Source: an uncultured Roseobacter sp.
GTDB taxonomy: Bacteria > Pseudomonadota > Alphaproteobacteria > Rhodobacterales > Rhodobacteraceae
NCBI RefSeq assembly: GCF_947493125.1
Contig: NZ_CANLQB010000006.1
Span: forward strand, 186,001-250,000
DNA length: 64,000 nucleotides
Direction of reading: 5' to 3'
The notes below the pieces were generated by a model. It searched no databases, was not told the origin of the DNA, and saw nothing but the letters and a program-made list of their open reading frames with translations. The position numbers and the translations under genes are program-made. The stretch's first letter is position 1. Every line of letters starts with the position of its first letter. Below, piece after piece: positions 53,235 through 63,679 of the stretch.

Positions 53235-54078
53235 AACTGTGGGTTGATCGCGAGACGTCGAACTCCGCTCATGGCCCACAAACACAAAGAGTTTGAACTT
53301 GTCACGGAGGGCAACATCCAAGTCCACGTGGTTCTTAAGTCGGTCGAATGTGTGGCACATCGCAATCCCGAATTCGCCGCGCCCAGGGCGCGCTGATCGT
53401 GGGATAGAGACGGATCCAGTCGCAGATGGAACCCGTCTCCCGTGCGGGTGGACCGGTAAATGCAGTGCTATACCACGAACTCGAGGTCCTGAAGGTTTAT
53501 GTCCACCATGCTATCGGACGGGTGGGTCCGCCCGACCAGTCATCACCCTAAAGGCTCCCGAACACTCGGATTGAGCCGGACGAGGCTTCGAAACAATCGT
53601 CGACCTGAGCGACCGAAAAGGTATCACTCGGAAAGAGCCAAGCGCCGCCTCGCGCGGCAAGCTGCTAGATAGAGAGTCGCGATCGGGCTGCATCGGTGCC
53701 TCGATGTCTTTGGCTTCGTACCTGACGGGTTGTCTCGAAGTGGAGTGTCTGCTCGCCCTTCTCGCGAACACCGGCATCGTAGAGGGAGCTTTTAAGTATC
53801 TGCGGGTGCTCGGCTAGATATTGGTGAAGCCGCTCTCGATCAATTCAGATCGCCCTCGGCACCTGGTCTCGAAGATGTCGCCGATGTTGACGACGGACGA
53901 CCGCACATTTGCTGTGCCTCGATACAAATGTCCTCAGCGTTCATCGCCTGTTGGCCCGTGCAGCACTTGAGCACCATGGCAAAACACTCGAAATCAGAAT
54001 GCGCGACAATGCCAACCAGAGCCTTCGTTACAGCATTTCATTCTCGACGTAGCACAGCTGGCAGGTGAGACTGGCAAT

Positions 54079-54323
54079 CTATCGGGTCACTTCCTCGGTC
54101 TCGAAACGCAGGTCCGGGGTTAGGGCGTCGGCCCGCTGCGGGCCGCCGCAAAAGCCGGTGTCGGTCCAGCCAGGACCATAGGGCCAGATGGTCCGGTCGT
54201 AATGCGACGGAATGCGAAGTCGTCTGAGGGTCGATTGACCCAGACTTGACAGGACATGCCATAGGCCTCTTTGAAACTAGCCGACCTCGCCAAGTCGCCG
54301 CCGTTCTCGTCAAGAAAGCGCAT
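54079..54323 (-). pseudogene. Frameshifted fragment of an unidentified gene
   Basis: One frame reads from MRFLDENGGDLARSASFKEAY to WVNRPSDDFAFRR, then the sense seems to continue in another frame as YDRTIWPYGPGWTDTGFCG and DLRFETEEVTR with a stop at 54079-54081. The composition is protein-like on both sides of the shift. The family is not recognised. Confidence 0.35.
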
Positions 54324-54359
54324 AGTCAGAGTAACCGATGGTGAAGCCGGACCGAGACT

Positions 54360-54566
54360 TCACCTGGAAGCGGCGCGGCCTCCAGTGAGGCTATTTCGAA
54401 GGCACGAAGGACGCATTGATCGCGCCTGCAGAATGTCGTCTTCAATCATTGAGGAAAAGCCCGACCTCCGCTCGACCTCTAAAAGCGCAGCAGCCAGCCG
54501 CGCGCTGCCGATAAACAGCGCACTAAAGTCCGCCACCGGCAGATCTAAACCATCAATCGTCGGCAC
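54360..54566 (-). pseudogene. Possible N-terminal fragment of an unidentified gene
   Basis: 68 codons beginning with VPTIDGLDLPVADFSALFIGS and an Ala-rich helix, LAAALLEVERRSGF. The reading frame then degenerates. It may be the front of the same decayed minus-strand gene as the fragment at 54079-54323. Confidence 0.3.
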
Positions 54567-54733
54567 GCACCGATCTTTAGAGGTCTTAGATTAAACTGAG
54601 ATATCTTTTCCAGCTGTTATGCCGAAGGTGTCTTGGCGCCACCCTGAAGGGGGTAAACAGAGTTATCGGAACATCTCCATTTAGCAGGCGGCACAGACGA
54701 GACTGCGACAACGGGAGACAAAGATTTCACCCC

Positions 54734-54906
54734 TTAACATATGTACCGCTTTGAACTCGATCAGCGGCGTTACAGAACTCGCCCCGGTCTACAGCTTCCT
54801 GGGCACGCCGCGCATTGGGCAGAAGAGCGGCCCCAAGATCGCCTGGTGCGGCGATTGTTTCAAGATGGGCTTCAATGAGAATGTCTATCCGGCCTCGTCG
54901 GAGTGA
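54734..54906 (+). pseudogene. C-terminal remnant of an unidentified protein
   Basis: A frame without its own proper start encodes LAPVYSFLGTPRIGQKSGPK, then IAWCGDCFKMGFNENVYPASSE-like text split here at IAWCGDCFKMGFNEN, ending at TGA 54904-54906. Two cysteines in CGDC and a normal terminus suggest a gene tail left after deletion. The family is not recognised. Confidence 0.35.
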
Positions 54907-55061
54907 CCGACATCACGATCAAAAGCGTGATCCAGCCCGATTCGACCAACCGATGACCATGAGCCGGCGAAGGCAGCGGGCCATGTCGCGGTGGGCTTGC
55001 CCCTCTGAGCACGCGATACACTGATCAAAAGACCGTGCATTGATGGGCTGCTTGCCCTGCC

Positions 55062-55277
55062 CTAGAAGACGCACATGCCCGCACCCTCGAACTTGGACGA
55101 ATACTTCGTCCCGATAACGCAATCTGAGCCTTTGGTGTCGGCCTTGTCGTAGTTCATCGCGATGGTGATCAGAGGCAATGAGGTGCCAGCCCTAGAAAGC
55201 TCTGCGGGGTTGTGGCAAAGCAAAATGTCCGAAGCAAGTTTGGGATGATCAGAAAGATCATGGCTGGTGGTCCCAAG
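55062..55277 (-). pseudogene. C-terminal remnant of an unidentified protein
   Basis: A 71-codon open frame without ATG/GTG start contains HDLSDHPKLASDILLCHNPAE and, later, ITIAMNYDKADTKGSDCVIG and KFEGAGMCVF with stop at 55062-55064. The upstream frame (ATITWDHQP) appears to join it by a shift near 55260. It looks like true coding sequence that has lost its front. The family is not recognised. Confidence 0.4.
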
Positions 55278-55784
55278 TTATTGTGGCGGCGGTCTCTATC
55301 GAGTTCTTGGCCGATCCCCAGCGAAACACACGTTATTGTGCCACGAGATTAGCGCAGGTCCCTTGGTGTACCCTCAGAAAACACGTTTCTGGTGACCTAG
55401 GGCACGCCCGGTCGCACCGCCATGCTCTCATGCCCACACCGAAGACATAGCTACCATGCCGCGCAATCTGCGGCTCATCGCGCTCTGGGCCACAGACTGC
55501 GCAGTGATAGCATTCCAGACCTGTCAACCGACCTCCTAGTGAAGCACCAACAATTGATGTTGCCTACGAGGCCCAAACTCATACTGATGACCGTCACCTT
55601 CAAAAAAGACCGCCAAGAGATATGGGTCACAATCAGCGCACGTATCCAGCACCATCAAGACCGAACAACGGTCGCCGGCATTGATCAGAATGCAGTTATC
55701 GAACTTTTGAACCTGTGATGCAGATCCAGTCGCCGCGGCGGCTCGGTATTTGCCAAACCCAGGCATTTTGGTCATCCTGCGGAG

Positions 55785-56897
55785 ATGGAGTTTCTGGACC
55801 ACAATCATGACCTGCTCCTGGTGTCAATGTCCTGTCTTGTTGCGCTCGTGGCCGGCTTCATCGGACTTTCCCTGACCCGGGATTTGTCGCAGAAGAGTGT
55901 CGTTCAAAAGAAGTTTTCGATCGCGTTGGCCTCCATCGCTCTCGGCGGAGGCATATGGTCCATGCACTTCGTGGCCATGCTCGGCCTCCAGCTCCCTATT
56001 CTCTTTTACTATGACGCGGCCATCACTTTGGTATCCGCCCTTACAGCCATTCTGATCGTCGCAGCCGCCTTGGTCCTTCTGCATTTCCTCGACCGTACCC
56101 CGCGCCTCATCGCTGCCGCCGGCGGCCTCGTCGGTTTGGGTATTCTGGTCATGCACTACATCGGGATGGCCGGGCTCGAACTCTGCCGGGCGGTCTATAC
56201 TCCCCTCGGTATTGCCGCATCTTCGGTCGTCGCCATTGGGCTTTGTATTGTGGCTTTCAGCGTCGCATACGGCAGCCGTACCAACCGCAACATTATCCTC
56301 GGCACTTTGTGCTTCGCCGCCGCCGTCAGCTTAGTACATTTCTTGGCGATGGCCGGTACACGGTTCGTGCCTGAACCCACTCTCGGCGAGTTCGGGCCAA
56401 TCATGAGCAACGAGTTTTTAGCGCTCGGTGTCATCCTCACGAGCTTCGTTCTCTTTGGGACATTCCTGTGGGTCAGTGTCACCTACCTTGTTGCTAGTCC
56501 GGAAAACCTTGCGCCAAAGCCGCCCGAAGCCGACAATAGACCAGGTCTGCAAGTTCCCTGCGAGCGCGACGGCACAAAGGTGTTTGTTGCGGCGCAAGAC
56601 GTGGCGATTGTTCGCGCCGATGGGCATTATACCCAAGTCTACACCGAACAGGACCGCCTGTTCTGCGTCTGGCCGATCACCGAAGCTCATAAAAGGCTGG
56701 CACCTCAGGGATTGCTTCAGACACACCGAAGTTATCTGGTCAACCCGCTGAAAGTGGCCCGCTTTGAACGCTCCAAGGACAAGGGCCGGTGCCTCTTTGA
56801 CACCGGAGGTTTACCGCCTGTTCCGGTCAGCCGCTCGAAGCTCAAGACCGTTCAGGACGCCCTCGCTGCACAAGACGGCGCAGTTCGTGCAAGCTAG
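55785..56897 (+). CDS. coxC: MHYT-LytTR membrane sensor/regulator, CoxC-like
   Basis: 370 residues. Seven predicted spans form MHYT repeats: IWSMHFVAMLGLQ, ILVMHYIGMAGLEL and SLVHFLAMAGTRF each carry the Met-His pair (His in the third without the preceding Met) thought to bind copper or another metal and sense CO, O2 or NO. A linker leads to a LytTR DNA-binding domain from about 265 (VFVAAQDVAIVRADGHYTQVY, then LLQTHRSYLVNPLKVARFERS). CoxC and CoxH of Oligotropha have this architecture. Being directly upstream of coxM in the same direction makes it the likely CO-responsive activator. Confidence 0.85.
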   Translation: MEFLDHNHDLLLVSMSCLVALVAGFIGLSLTRDLSQKSVVQKKFSIALASIALGGGIWSMHFVAMLGLQLPILFYYDAAITLVSALTAILIVAAALVLLHFLDRTPRLIAAAGGLVGLGILVMHYIGMAGLELCRAVYTPLGIAASSVVAIGLCIVAFSVAYGSRTNRNIILGTLCFAAAVSLVHFLAMAGTRFVPEPTLGEFGPIMSNEFLALGVILTSFVLFGTFLWVSVTYLVASPENLAPKPPEADNRPGLQVPCERDGTKVFVAAQDVAIVRADGHYTQVYTEQDRLFCVWPITEAHKRLAPQGLLQTHRSYLVNPLKVARFERSKDKGRCLFDTGGLPPVPVSRSKLKTVQDALAAQDGAVRAS

Positions 56898-56932
56898 GGC
56901 GCATTTCATGCAAAAGACCCGTTTTTCATTGG
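56883..56932 (+). promoter_or_regulatory. Three imperfect direct repeats upstream of coxM, possible LytTR sites
   Basis: GTTCGTGCA (56883), TTTCATGCA (56904) and TTTCATTGG (56924) are spaced 21 and 20 bp apart, starting within the coxC-like 3' end. Two-turn spaced 9-bp repeats are typical of LytTR operators. The match was found by eye. Confidence 0.35.
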
Positions 56933-57010
56933 TTTTCTGAAGCCAGCGGTCGTCTGTGCAGGCAGGGTGATACCGAGCCAAGACAATCGCTTTTTCGGGG
57001 AGGAGAGCTG

Positions 57011-57865
57011 ATGATCCCAGCCGCTTTTGAATACCATCGTCCCAAAGATATGGAGGGTGTGCTCGCTGTTCTGAACGAGCATGGTGATGATGCCCGCGTG
57101 ATGGCGGGCGGCCACAGCCTGATACCCATGATGAAATTGCGCATGGCGGACGTGCCACATCTGATAGACCTCCAAGACGTCGGGGGATTGTCGGGCATAG
57201 ACATATCAGCCGACAGCATCCGAATTGGTGCGATGGTCACTCAAGCCGACATTATCGACCATGCCGAGCTCGCCAGTGTTGCGCCAATCCTGAGAGAGGC
57301 GGCCTTACAGATCGCCGATCCGCAAGTGCGGTACATGGGAACCGTCGGCGGGAATGTGGCCAATGGCGATCCCGGGAATGACATGCCGGGGCTGATGCAA
57401 TGCTTGGACGCTACGTTCACTCTCGTAGGCGCCGAGGGGGAACGGTCGGTTGCGGCGCGCGACTTCTACGAAGCCGCCTACATGACCGCCCGTGAGGATG
57501 AGGAGGTTCTCACCGCGATAACTCTGCCACGACCGCAAGGTGGGTATGCTTACGAGAAGCAAAAGCGGAAAATTGGTGACTACGCCACCGCCGCCGCCGC
57601 GGTACAAATCGTGAAAGACGGCAACGTCTGCGGCTCTGCAGCCATCGCCATGACGAACCTCAGCGACGTTCCTGTCTTTTCCGAAGCAGCGGGTGCTGCC
57701 CTCTTCGGCACATCTGTCGACGACACCGCGCTGAAATCAGCCGTGAGCGCCATGCTGGATGACATCGACCCCACGGAGGACAACCGCGGGCCAGTTGCAT
57801 TCAAGAGACACGTGGCCGGTGTCATTTTACGCCGCGCCATCGAGCGCGCCTGGTCGCGCGCCTGA
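57011..57865 (+). CDS. coxM: Carbon monoxide dehydrogenase medium (FAD) subunit
   Basis: 284 residues. FAD-binding motifs are clear: MAGGHSLIPMMKLRM near residue 35 and TVGGNVANGDPGNDMPG near 112, with the C-terminal CO_deh_flav domain from 175. CoxM transfers electrons from the [2Fe-2S] clusters of CoxS to the quinone pool. Start has a strong GGGGAGGA box. The next gene, coxS, is 12 bp away. Confidence 0.92.
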   Translation: MIPAAFEYHRPKDMEGVLAVLNEHGDDARVMAGGHSLIPMMKLRMADVPHLIDLQDVGGLSGIDISADSIRIGAMVTQADIIDHAELASVAPILREAALQIADPQVRYMGTVGGNVANGDPGNDMPGLMQCLDATFTLVGAEGERSVAARDFYEAAYMTAREDEEVLTAITLPRPQGGYAYEKQKRKIGDYATAAAAVQIVKDGNVCGSAAIAMTNLSDVPVFSEAAGAALFGTSVDDTALKSAVSAMLDDIDPTEDNRGPVAFKRHVAGVILRRAIERAWSRA

Positions 57866-57877
57866 GGGAGGACGCAA

Positions 57878-58368
<491 letters not shown>

Positions 58369-58372
<4 letters not shown>

Positions 58373-60786
58373 AAGACGACGTTGAAAATCGCGAAGATCG
58401 CGTGGCCAACCTCAAGGGGCTTGGCTGCTCCCGAAAACGAGTGGAGGACGCACGTTTTACGCAAGGCAAGGGCAACTATGTCGATGACATAAAGCTCGAC
58501 GGCATGATCTTCGGTGACTTCGTGCGCTCACCCTATGCCCACGCGCGGATCAAGAGCATCGACGCAGCCGCCGCTCTGGAGGTTCCGGGCGTGCTGGCAG
58601 TGCTGACGGCGAAAGACCTCGAACCGCTCGGCCTGCACTGGATGCCGACACTGGCCGGCGACAAGCAGATGGTGCTGGCTGATGGAAAGGTTCTGTTCCA
58701 GGGGCAGGAAGTCGCCTTTGTGGTGGCTGAGGACCGCTATGCCGCGGCGGACGGGATCGAGTTGGTCGAAGTGGACTACGAAGAGTTGCCCGTGATCGTT
58801 GACCCGTTCGAAGCCCTCCAATCCGACGTAGTGCTGCGCGAGGATCTGGACCCCAACGCCCCCGGCGCCCATGGGCCGCGCAAGCACCCCAATCATATCT
58901 TCACCTGGGAGGCTGGCGACAAGGAACCGACGGAGGAGGTTCTGGCCAATGCGGACGTCGTTGCCGAAGCGAGCATGTATTACCACCGAACTCACCCCTG
59001 CCCACTCGAGACCTGTGGCTGCGTTGCGTCGATGGACAAGGTTAACGGCAAGCTGACCCTCTGGGGCACGTTCCAAGCACCCCACGCGATCCGCACCGTT
59101 GTCTCGCTCATTTCCGGTATCGAAGAGCATAATATCCGGGTGATCAGCCCTGACATCGGCGGTGGCTTTGGCAACAAGGTCGGCGCATACCCGGGGTATG
59201 TCTGCTCTGTTGTGGCCTCCATTGTCACTGGCAAACCGGTCAAGTGGATCGAAGACCGCATGGACAATCTCATGACCACCGCTTTTGCGCGGGACTACCA
59301 TATGAAAGGGCGGATCTCGGCCACCAAAGAGGGCAAGATCACAGCGCTGCAATGTCACGTCACAGCCGATCATGGTGGATTCGACGCCTGCGCCGACCCC
59401 ACCAAATTCCCCGCAGGCTTCATGAATATCTGCACCGGATCTTACGACATACCGACCGCCTATTTGGAAGTGGATGGCGTCTATACCAACAAGGCCCCAG
59501 GCGGGGTCAGCTATCGCTGCTCCTTCCGTGTGACCGAAGCGGTCTACTTCATTGAACGGATGATCGAGGTGCTCGCCATCGAGCTCGACATGGACGCAGC
59601 CGAGCTGCGCCGGATCAACTTCATCCGCAAGGAGCAGTTTCCCTATACGGCGGCGCTCGGCTGGGAGTATGACAGCGGAGACTACCACACCGCCTGGGAG
59701 AAGGCGCTGAAGGCCGTGGATTACGAGGGCTTGCGGGCCGAGCAGGCGCACCGGGTCGAAGACTTCAAGGCAGGCAAAACCCGCTCGCTTATGGGCATCG
59801 GACTGAGCTTTTTCACCGAGATCGTTGGGGCGGGTCCGGTCAAGAACTGCGATATCCTTGGCTTGGGCATGTTCGATAGCTGCGAGATCCGTATTCACCC
59901 AACTGGCTCCGCCATCGCGCGGCTCGGCACGATCAGCCAAGGCCAAGGCCATGCCACGACTTTCGCCCAGATACTCGCCTCGGAAATCGGTCTGCCTGCG
60001 GATTCCATCACCATCGAAGAGGGCGATACAGATACCGCACCTTATGGTCTGGGCACCTATGGGTCTCGCTCCACACCCGTTGCCGGGGCGGCCACCGCAA
60101 TGGCCGGACGCAAGATCCGCGCAAAGGCGCAAATGATCGCTGCCTATCTGCTCGAAGTGCATGACGACGACGTGGAATTCGACGTGGACCGCTTCGTGGT
60201 CAAGGGCGCACCTGAGCGGTTCAAGACCATGAAGGACATTGCCTTCGCTGCCTACAATCAGGCGATCCCGGGCATTGAGCCAGGCCTTGAGGCAGTCAGC
60301 TACTATGACCCACCCAACATGACATACCCCTTCGGCGCTTATGTCTGCGTCATGGACATCGACGTGGATACCGGCGTGCCCGAGATCCGGCGCTTCTATG
60401 CGCTGGACGACTGCGGCACGCGGATCAACCCGATGATCATTGAAGGTCAGGTACATGGCGGGCTGACCGAAGCGCTGGCCGTCGCAATGGGACAGGAGAT
60501 TGCCTACGACGATATGGGCAACGTCAAAACCGGCACGCTGATGGACTTCTTCCTTCCAACAGCATGGGAGGTGCCCAACTATGAAACTGACTACACTGTC
60601 ACCCCGAGCCCGCATCATCCGATTGGCGCGAAGGGGGTCGGCGAAAGCCCGCATGTCGGTGGTGTGCCCTGTTTCTCGAACGCCATTCAGGACGCGTTTC
60701 GCCCGTTTGGCAACCGTCACACCAACATGCCCCACGACCATTGGCGGATCTGGAAGACGGCGAATGCGCTCGGTCTGCACGACTAG
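58369..60786 (+). CDS. coxL: Carbon monoxide dehydrogenase large subunit, form I (Mo-Cu)
   Basis: 805 residues from ATG 58369 (ATGA overlap with coxS); the frame open to 58180 is coxS overlap. The active-site loop reads SYRCSFR with Cys384, the copper-binding Cys; form I enzymes have AYXCSFR, so only the first Ala is Ser here. Other molybdopterin contacts are visible: [23 protein letters not shown] and GAKGVGESP with the catalytic Glu. The enzyme oxidises CO to CO2 at the cytoplasmic side of the membrane. Form II (AYRGAGR) is excluded. Confidence 0.93.
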
Positions 60787-60840
60787 ACCGAAGCCCGAAG
60801 ACGCCGAGCGTCAGATCGAGCCGTTTGCGCGGGGGTTGGG

Positions 60841-61716
60841 ATGAGTTGGACCGAATTGCAAACTGCTCTTGCGGCGGAAGGATACGTCGCCTCCGATGAT
60901 CTGGCGGTCGCCTTGCAACTGGCCGTTTCGCTGGAACGTCCGCTCCTGCTCGAAGGCGCAGCGGGCGTGGGCAAAACTGAAGTGGCACGAACGCTCGCCC
61001 AGGCGCGCGACACGCGACTGATCCGGCTGCAATGCTACGAGGGCCTGGATGCCGCACAAGCCATCTATGAGTGGAACTACCAGCGGCAATTGCTAAGCAT
61101 TCGTGCCGCGGCGGAAGATGGCGAAACGGGCGCAGCCGTCGAGGCGCGGATCTTTTCACGCGAATTCCTGCTCGAGAGGCCGCTTTTGGCCGCCATCACA
61201 CAAGAGGTGACGCCTGTCCTTCTCATCGACGAAATTGACCGTGCGGACGAGGAATTTGAAGCATATCTGCTCGAAATCCTGTCGGATTACCAAGTCTCGG
61301 TGCCGGAGCTGGGCACGATCACGGCCACCACACGGCCTATCGTGATCCTCACCTCCAATGGCACGCGGGATCTGTCCGATGCGCTGAGACGGCGCTGCCT
61401 TTACACCTACGTGGATTATCCCGACCACGCGACCGAACTGGCGATCCTGAAGGCGCGCTGCCCCGATGTAGAGGCCCGGCTTGCGGCACAGGTCATCGGA
61501 TTTGTGCAGAAGCTGCGAGAGGAAGACTTGGAAAAAACGCCGGGAATCGCGGAGATGCTCGATTTCGCTGCCGCGCTGATGGGCCTCGGGATCGCCGATC
61601 TCACTGCGAACCCAAGCGTTCTGCAGGCCACGCTGACCACACTCCTGAAGACCCAGAGCGATCAGGCACAGATCACGCCCGAGGTTGCGGAGCGGATCGC
61701 CGGACGTGCGGCATGA
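60841..61716 (+). CDS. coxD: MoxR-type AAA+ ATPase, CO dehydrogenase maturation
   Basis: 291 residues. Walker A LLEGAAGVGKTEVARTLA near 40, Walker B VLLIDEIDRADEEFEAYLLE, sensor 1 VILTSNGTRDLSDALRRRC with the arginine finger region. CoxD is needed to insert sulfur and copper into the CoxL site in Oligotropha. It overlaps coxE by four bases, and CoxD and CoxE are thought to act together. Confidence 0.92.
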   Translation: MSWTELQTALAAEGYVASDDLAVALQLAVSLERPLLLEGAAGVGKTEVARTLAQARDTRLIRLQCYEGLDAAQAIYEWNYQRQLLSIRAAAEDGETGAAVEARIFSREFLLERPLLAAITQEVTPVLLIDEIDRADEEFEAYLLEILSDYQVSVPELGTITATTRPIVILTSNGTRDLSDALRRRCLYTYVDYPDHATELAILKARCPDVEARLAAQVIGFVQKLREEDLEKTPGIAEMLDFAAALMGLGIADLTANPSVLQATLTTLLKTQSDQAQITPEVAERIAGRAA

Positions 61717-62894
61717 CTCGCGTGACGCGGTTTTCCGGACGTGATCCGGGCCCAACCGCACGCGTGGCGGGCTTCATCGCCCACCTGCGCGACAATGGCA
61801 TGCGATTGGGCGTAGCCGAAGCGGAGCTTTCACTCGAAGCCCTGTGCGCGACCAACGCGACGACCCCTGATACCTGCCGCCGTGCCCTTCGCGCTGTCTG
61901 CACAGGCTGCAAAGACGACGCGGAGCGCTTTGACGCCCTCTTCGACAGCTATTGGATGGATGCCGGACGGGTAAAGCAGAAGCTGACGAAGAGCACCCCA
62001 CCCTCTGCAAATGACGGTGTGCATTCGTCCCGAAAAGGACGCGGACAGGATGCCAACGCCGCCGGCTCAGCTGTCGCGCCGGACGACGATCAGGGCGAGG
62101 CAGACAGCAACGGCACCGGAAAGCTGGTTGCGACCAACCTGCGCAATCTCTCACGCAGAGACCTGCGGGATCTCGTACACGCAGACGAAATTGCCGCTGC
62201 CGAAGCGGTCGCGCGACGTCTCGGAGCCGCGCTTCGAGATCGGCGCTCCAGGCGACGCCGGGCAGCGCGGAAGGGTGATCGCCTGCATTTTCGAAAAACC
62301 ATTCGCCGCAGTCTTGCTACGGGTGGCGAACCACTGGAACTGCTGCGCAAACGACGGCCCGACCGGACGCGCAAGATTGTTGCGCTTTGCGATGTCTCGG
62401 GCTCAATGGGCGCCTACTCTCAAACATTTCTCGCCTTTTTGACCGGGCTGATGCGGGCCGACACCGCGGCGGACGCCTATCTCTTTCACACACGGCTGGT
62501 GCGGATCACCGAGGCTCTGCGCGACAAAGACGCGCTGCGCGCTATCGGCCGGATGTCTCTCATGGCCGACGGCTTTGGAGGCGGATCAAAAATCGGGCTA
62601 TCGCTGCAGCTTTTTGCGGACACCTATGCGCGGCGGTTCGTCGATGGCCGCAGCGTCGTGCTCATTCTGTCAGACGGGTACGACACCAGCCCACCCGATC
62701 TCATCGACGAGGCTCTCAAAAAGCTGCGCAAGCGCGGATGTCGTATCATTTGGCTGAACCCGTTGAAGGGATGGCGCGACTACCAACCGGTGGCCGCGGG
62801 GATGGCTGCGGCGCTGCCGCATCTTGACCTGTTCGCTCCAGCGAACACGTTGGCTGATCTAGCTGCCTTGGAAAAGGAGCTCGCATCCCTATGA
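61713..62894 (+). CDS. coxE: VWA-domain protein, CO dehydrogenase maturation
   Basis: 393 residues. A long N-terminal helical region (1-215), rich in Arg and charged linkers, is followed by a von Willebrand A domain with intact MIDAS (VALCDVSGSMGAYS) near 227 and later SDGYDTSPPDLI. CoxE partners the AAA+ ATPase CoxD, as do other MoxR-VWA pairs. Its stop overlaps the coxF start (ATGA). Confidence 0.9.
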   Translation: MTRVTRFSGRDPGPTARVAGFIAHLRDNGMRLGVAEAELSLEALCATNATTPDTCRRALRAVCTGCKDDAERFDALFDSYWMDAGRVKQKLTKSTPPSANDGVHSSRKGRGQDANAAGSAVAPDDDQGEADSNGTGKLVATNLRNLSRRDLRDLVHADEIAAAEAVARRLGAALRDRRSRRRRAARKGDRLHFRKTIRRSLATGGEPLELLRKRRPDRTRKIVALCDVSGSMGAYSQTFLAFLTGLMRADTAADAYLFHTRLVRITEALRDKDALRAIGRMSLMADGFGGGSKIGLSLQLFADTYARRFVDGRSVVLILSDGYDTSPPDLIDEALKKLRKRGCRIIWLNPLKGWRDYQPVAAGMAAALPHLDLFAPANTLADLAALEKELASL

Positions 62895-63679
62895 CACCCG
62901 CTGAGATCCTGTCGGATGACTTCGCCGAGGCCGCAGAACAACTGCGCGCGCAACAGGAGCCATTTGCCTTCGCCACCATCGTGCGGACGGCGGGGGCTAC
63001 GGCGGCCAAGCCGGGCGCCAAGGCCTTGCTCAGCTCCGATGGAACACTGGTGCGCGGCTGGCTCGGCGGTGGCTGCACCCGCGGTGCGGTCAAACGTGCA
63101 GCTCTTGCAGCCCTGCAAAGCGGAGAGCCGCAATTGGTCTCCATCGCACCTGAAGATTTGCTGGCCGAAAAAGGCCTCGCACCCGGGGACGCCCACGAGG
63201 GCACCCAATACGCGCGCAATGGCTGCCCGTCACGCGGCACAGTCGACATTTTCATCGAGCCATGTCTTCCAAGGCCGCAACTCGTTGTATTGGGGTCGTC
63301 CCCTGTCGCTGTCGCACTTCGGGAACTCGCCCCACAGTTTGACTGGACGGTGACGGCAGCTCCAACCACCAACGAAGCGGTTGTCGGGCAAGCGGCACCG
63401 GCGGTGGTGATTGCCACGCAAGGGCAAGGTGATCTCGATGCGCTCACAAGCGCGCTGCAGGGGCCGGCCGCTCACATCGCCTTCGTCGGCAGCACGCAGA
63501 AATTCTCCAGCCTCGCCAATCAGTTGGAACGTGCCGGAATTGATCGTGGCGCCATCGACGAGGTCAAGGCGCCCGCCGGCCTTGATATTGGCGCCGTAAC
63601 ACCCGAGGAAATTGCCTTGTCCATCTTGGCCGAACTCGTCCAACTCCGCCGCAAGTCAGTAAAGCGACTGAATATTTGA
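62891..63679 (+). CDS. coxF: XdhC/CoxF family protein, CO dehydrogenase maturation
   Basis: 262 residues. The N-terminal XdhC_CoxI domain has FATIVRTAGATAAKPGAKALL and WLGGGCTRGAVKRAALAAL. The C-terminal Rossmann domain begins RPQLVVLGSSPVAVALRELA and ends ALDIGAVTPEEIALSIL-like (DIGAVTPEEIALSILAEL). The family binds molybdenum cofactor and assists its insertion or sulfuration. No coxG homologue follows within the window. Confidence 0.88.
   Translation: MTPAEILSDDFAEAAEQLRAQQEPFAFATIVRTAGATAAKPGAKALLSSDGTLVRGWLGGGCTRGAVKRAALAALQSGEPQLVSIAPEDLLAEKGLAPGDAHEGTQYARNGCPSRGTVDIFIEPCLPRPQLVVLGSSPVAVALRELAPQFDWTVTAAPTTNEAVVGQAAPAVVIATQGQGDLDALTSALQGPAAHIAFVGSTQKFSSLANQLERAGIDRGAIDEVKAPAGLDIGAVTPEEIALSILAELVQLRRKSVKRLNI

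Larger units (their letters stand above)
53235..55784. other. Gene-poor region with decayed coding fragments
   Basis: About 2.5 kb without a full-length gene or clean operon structure, unlike the dense coding elsewhere in the window. Several short fragments with protein-like composition are listed separately, all broken by stops or shifts and pointing in both directions. No transposase motif, inverted-repeat ends, tRNA or integrase could be identified. It separates the TRAP operon from the cox cluster and may be a remnant of insertion or deletion at the cluster boundary. Confidence 0.6.

Noticed and set aside
53293-53574. 93-codon frame after the TRAP permease
   Set aside because: Rich in Arg/Pro/Gly, no start signal and no family; judged non-coding.
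58528-60780. 750-codon minus-strand frame opposite coxL
   Set aside because: Shadow of coxL; composition typical of antisense translation, and coxL motifs are clear on the plus strand.
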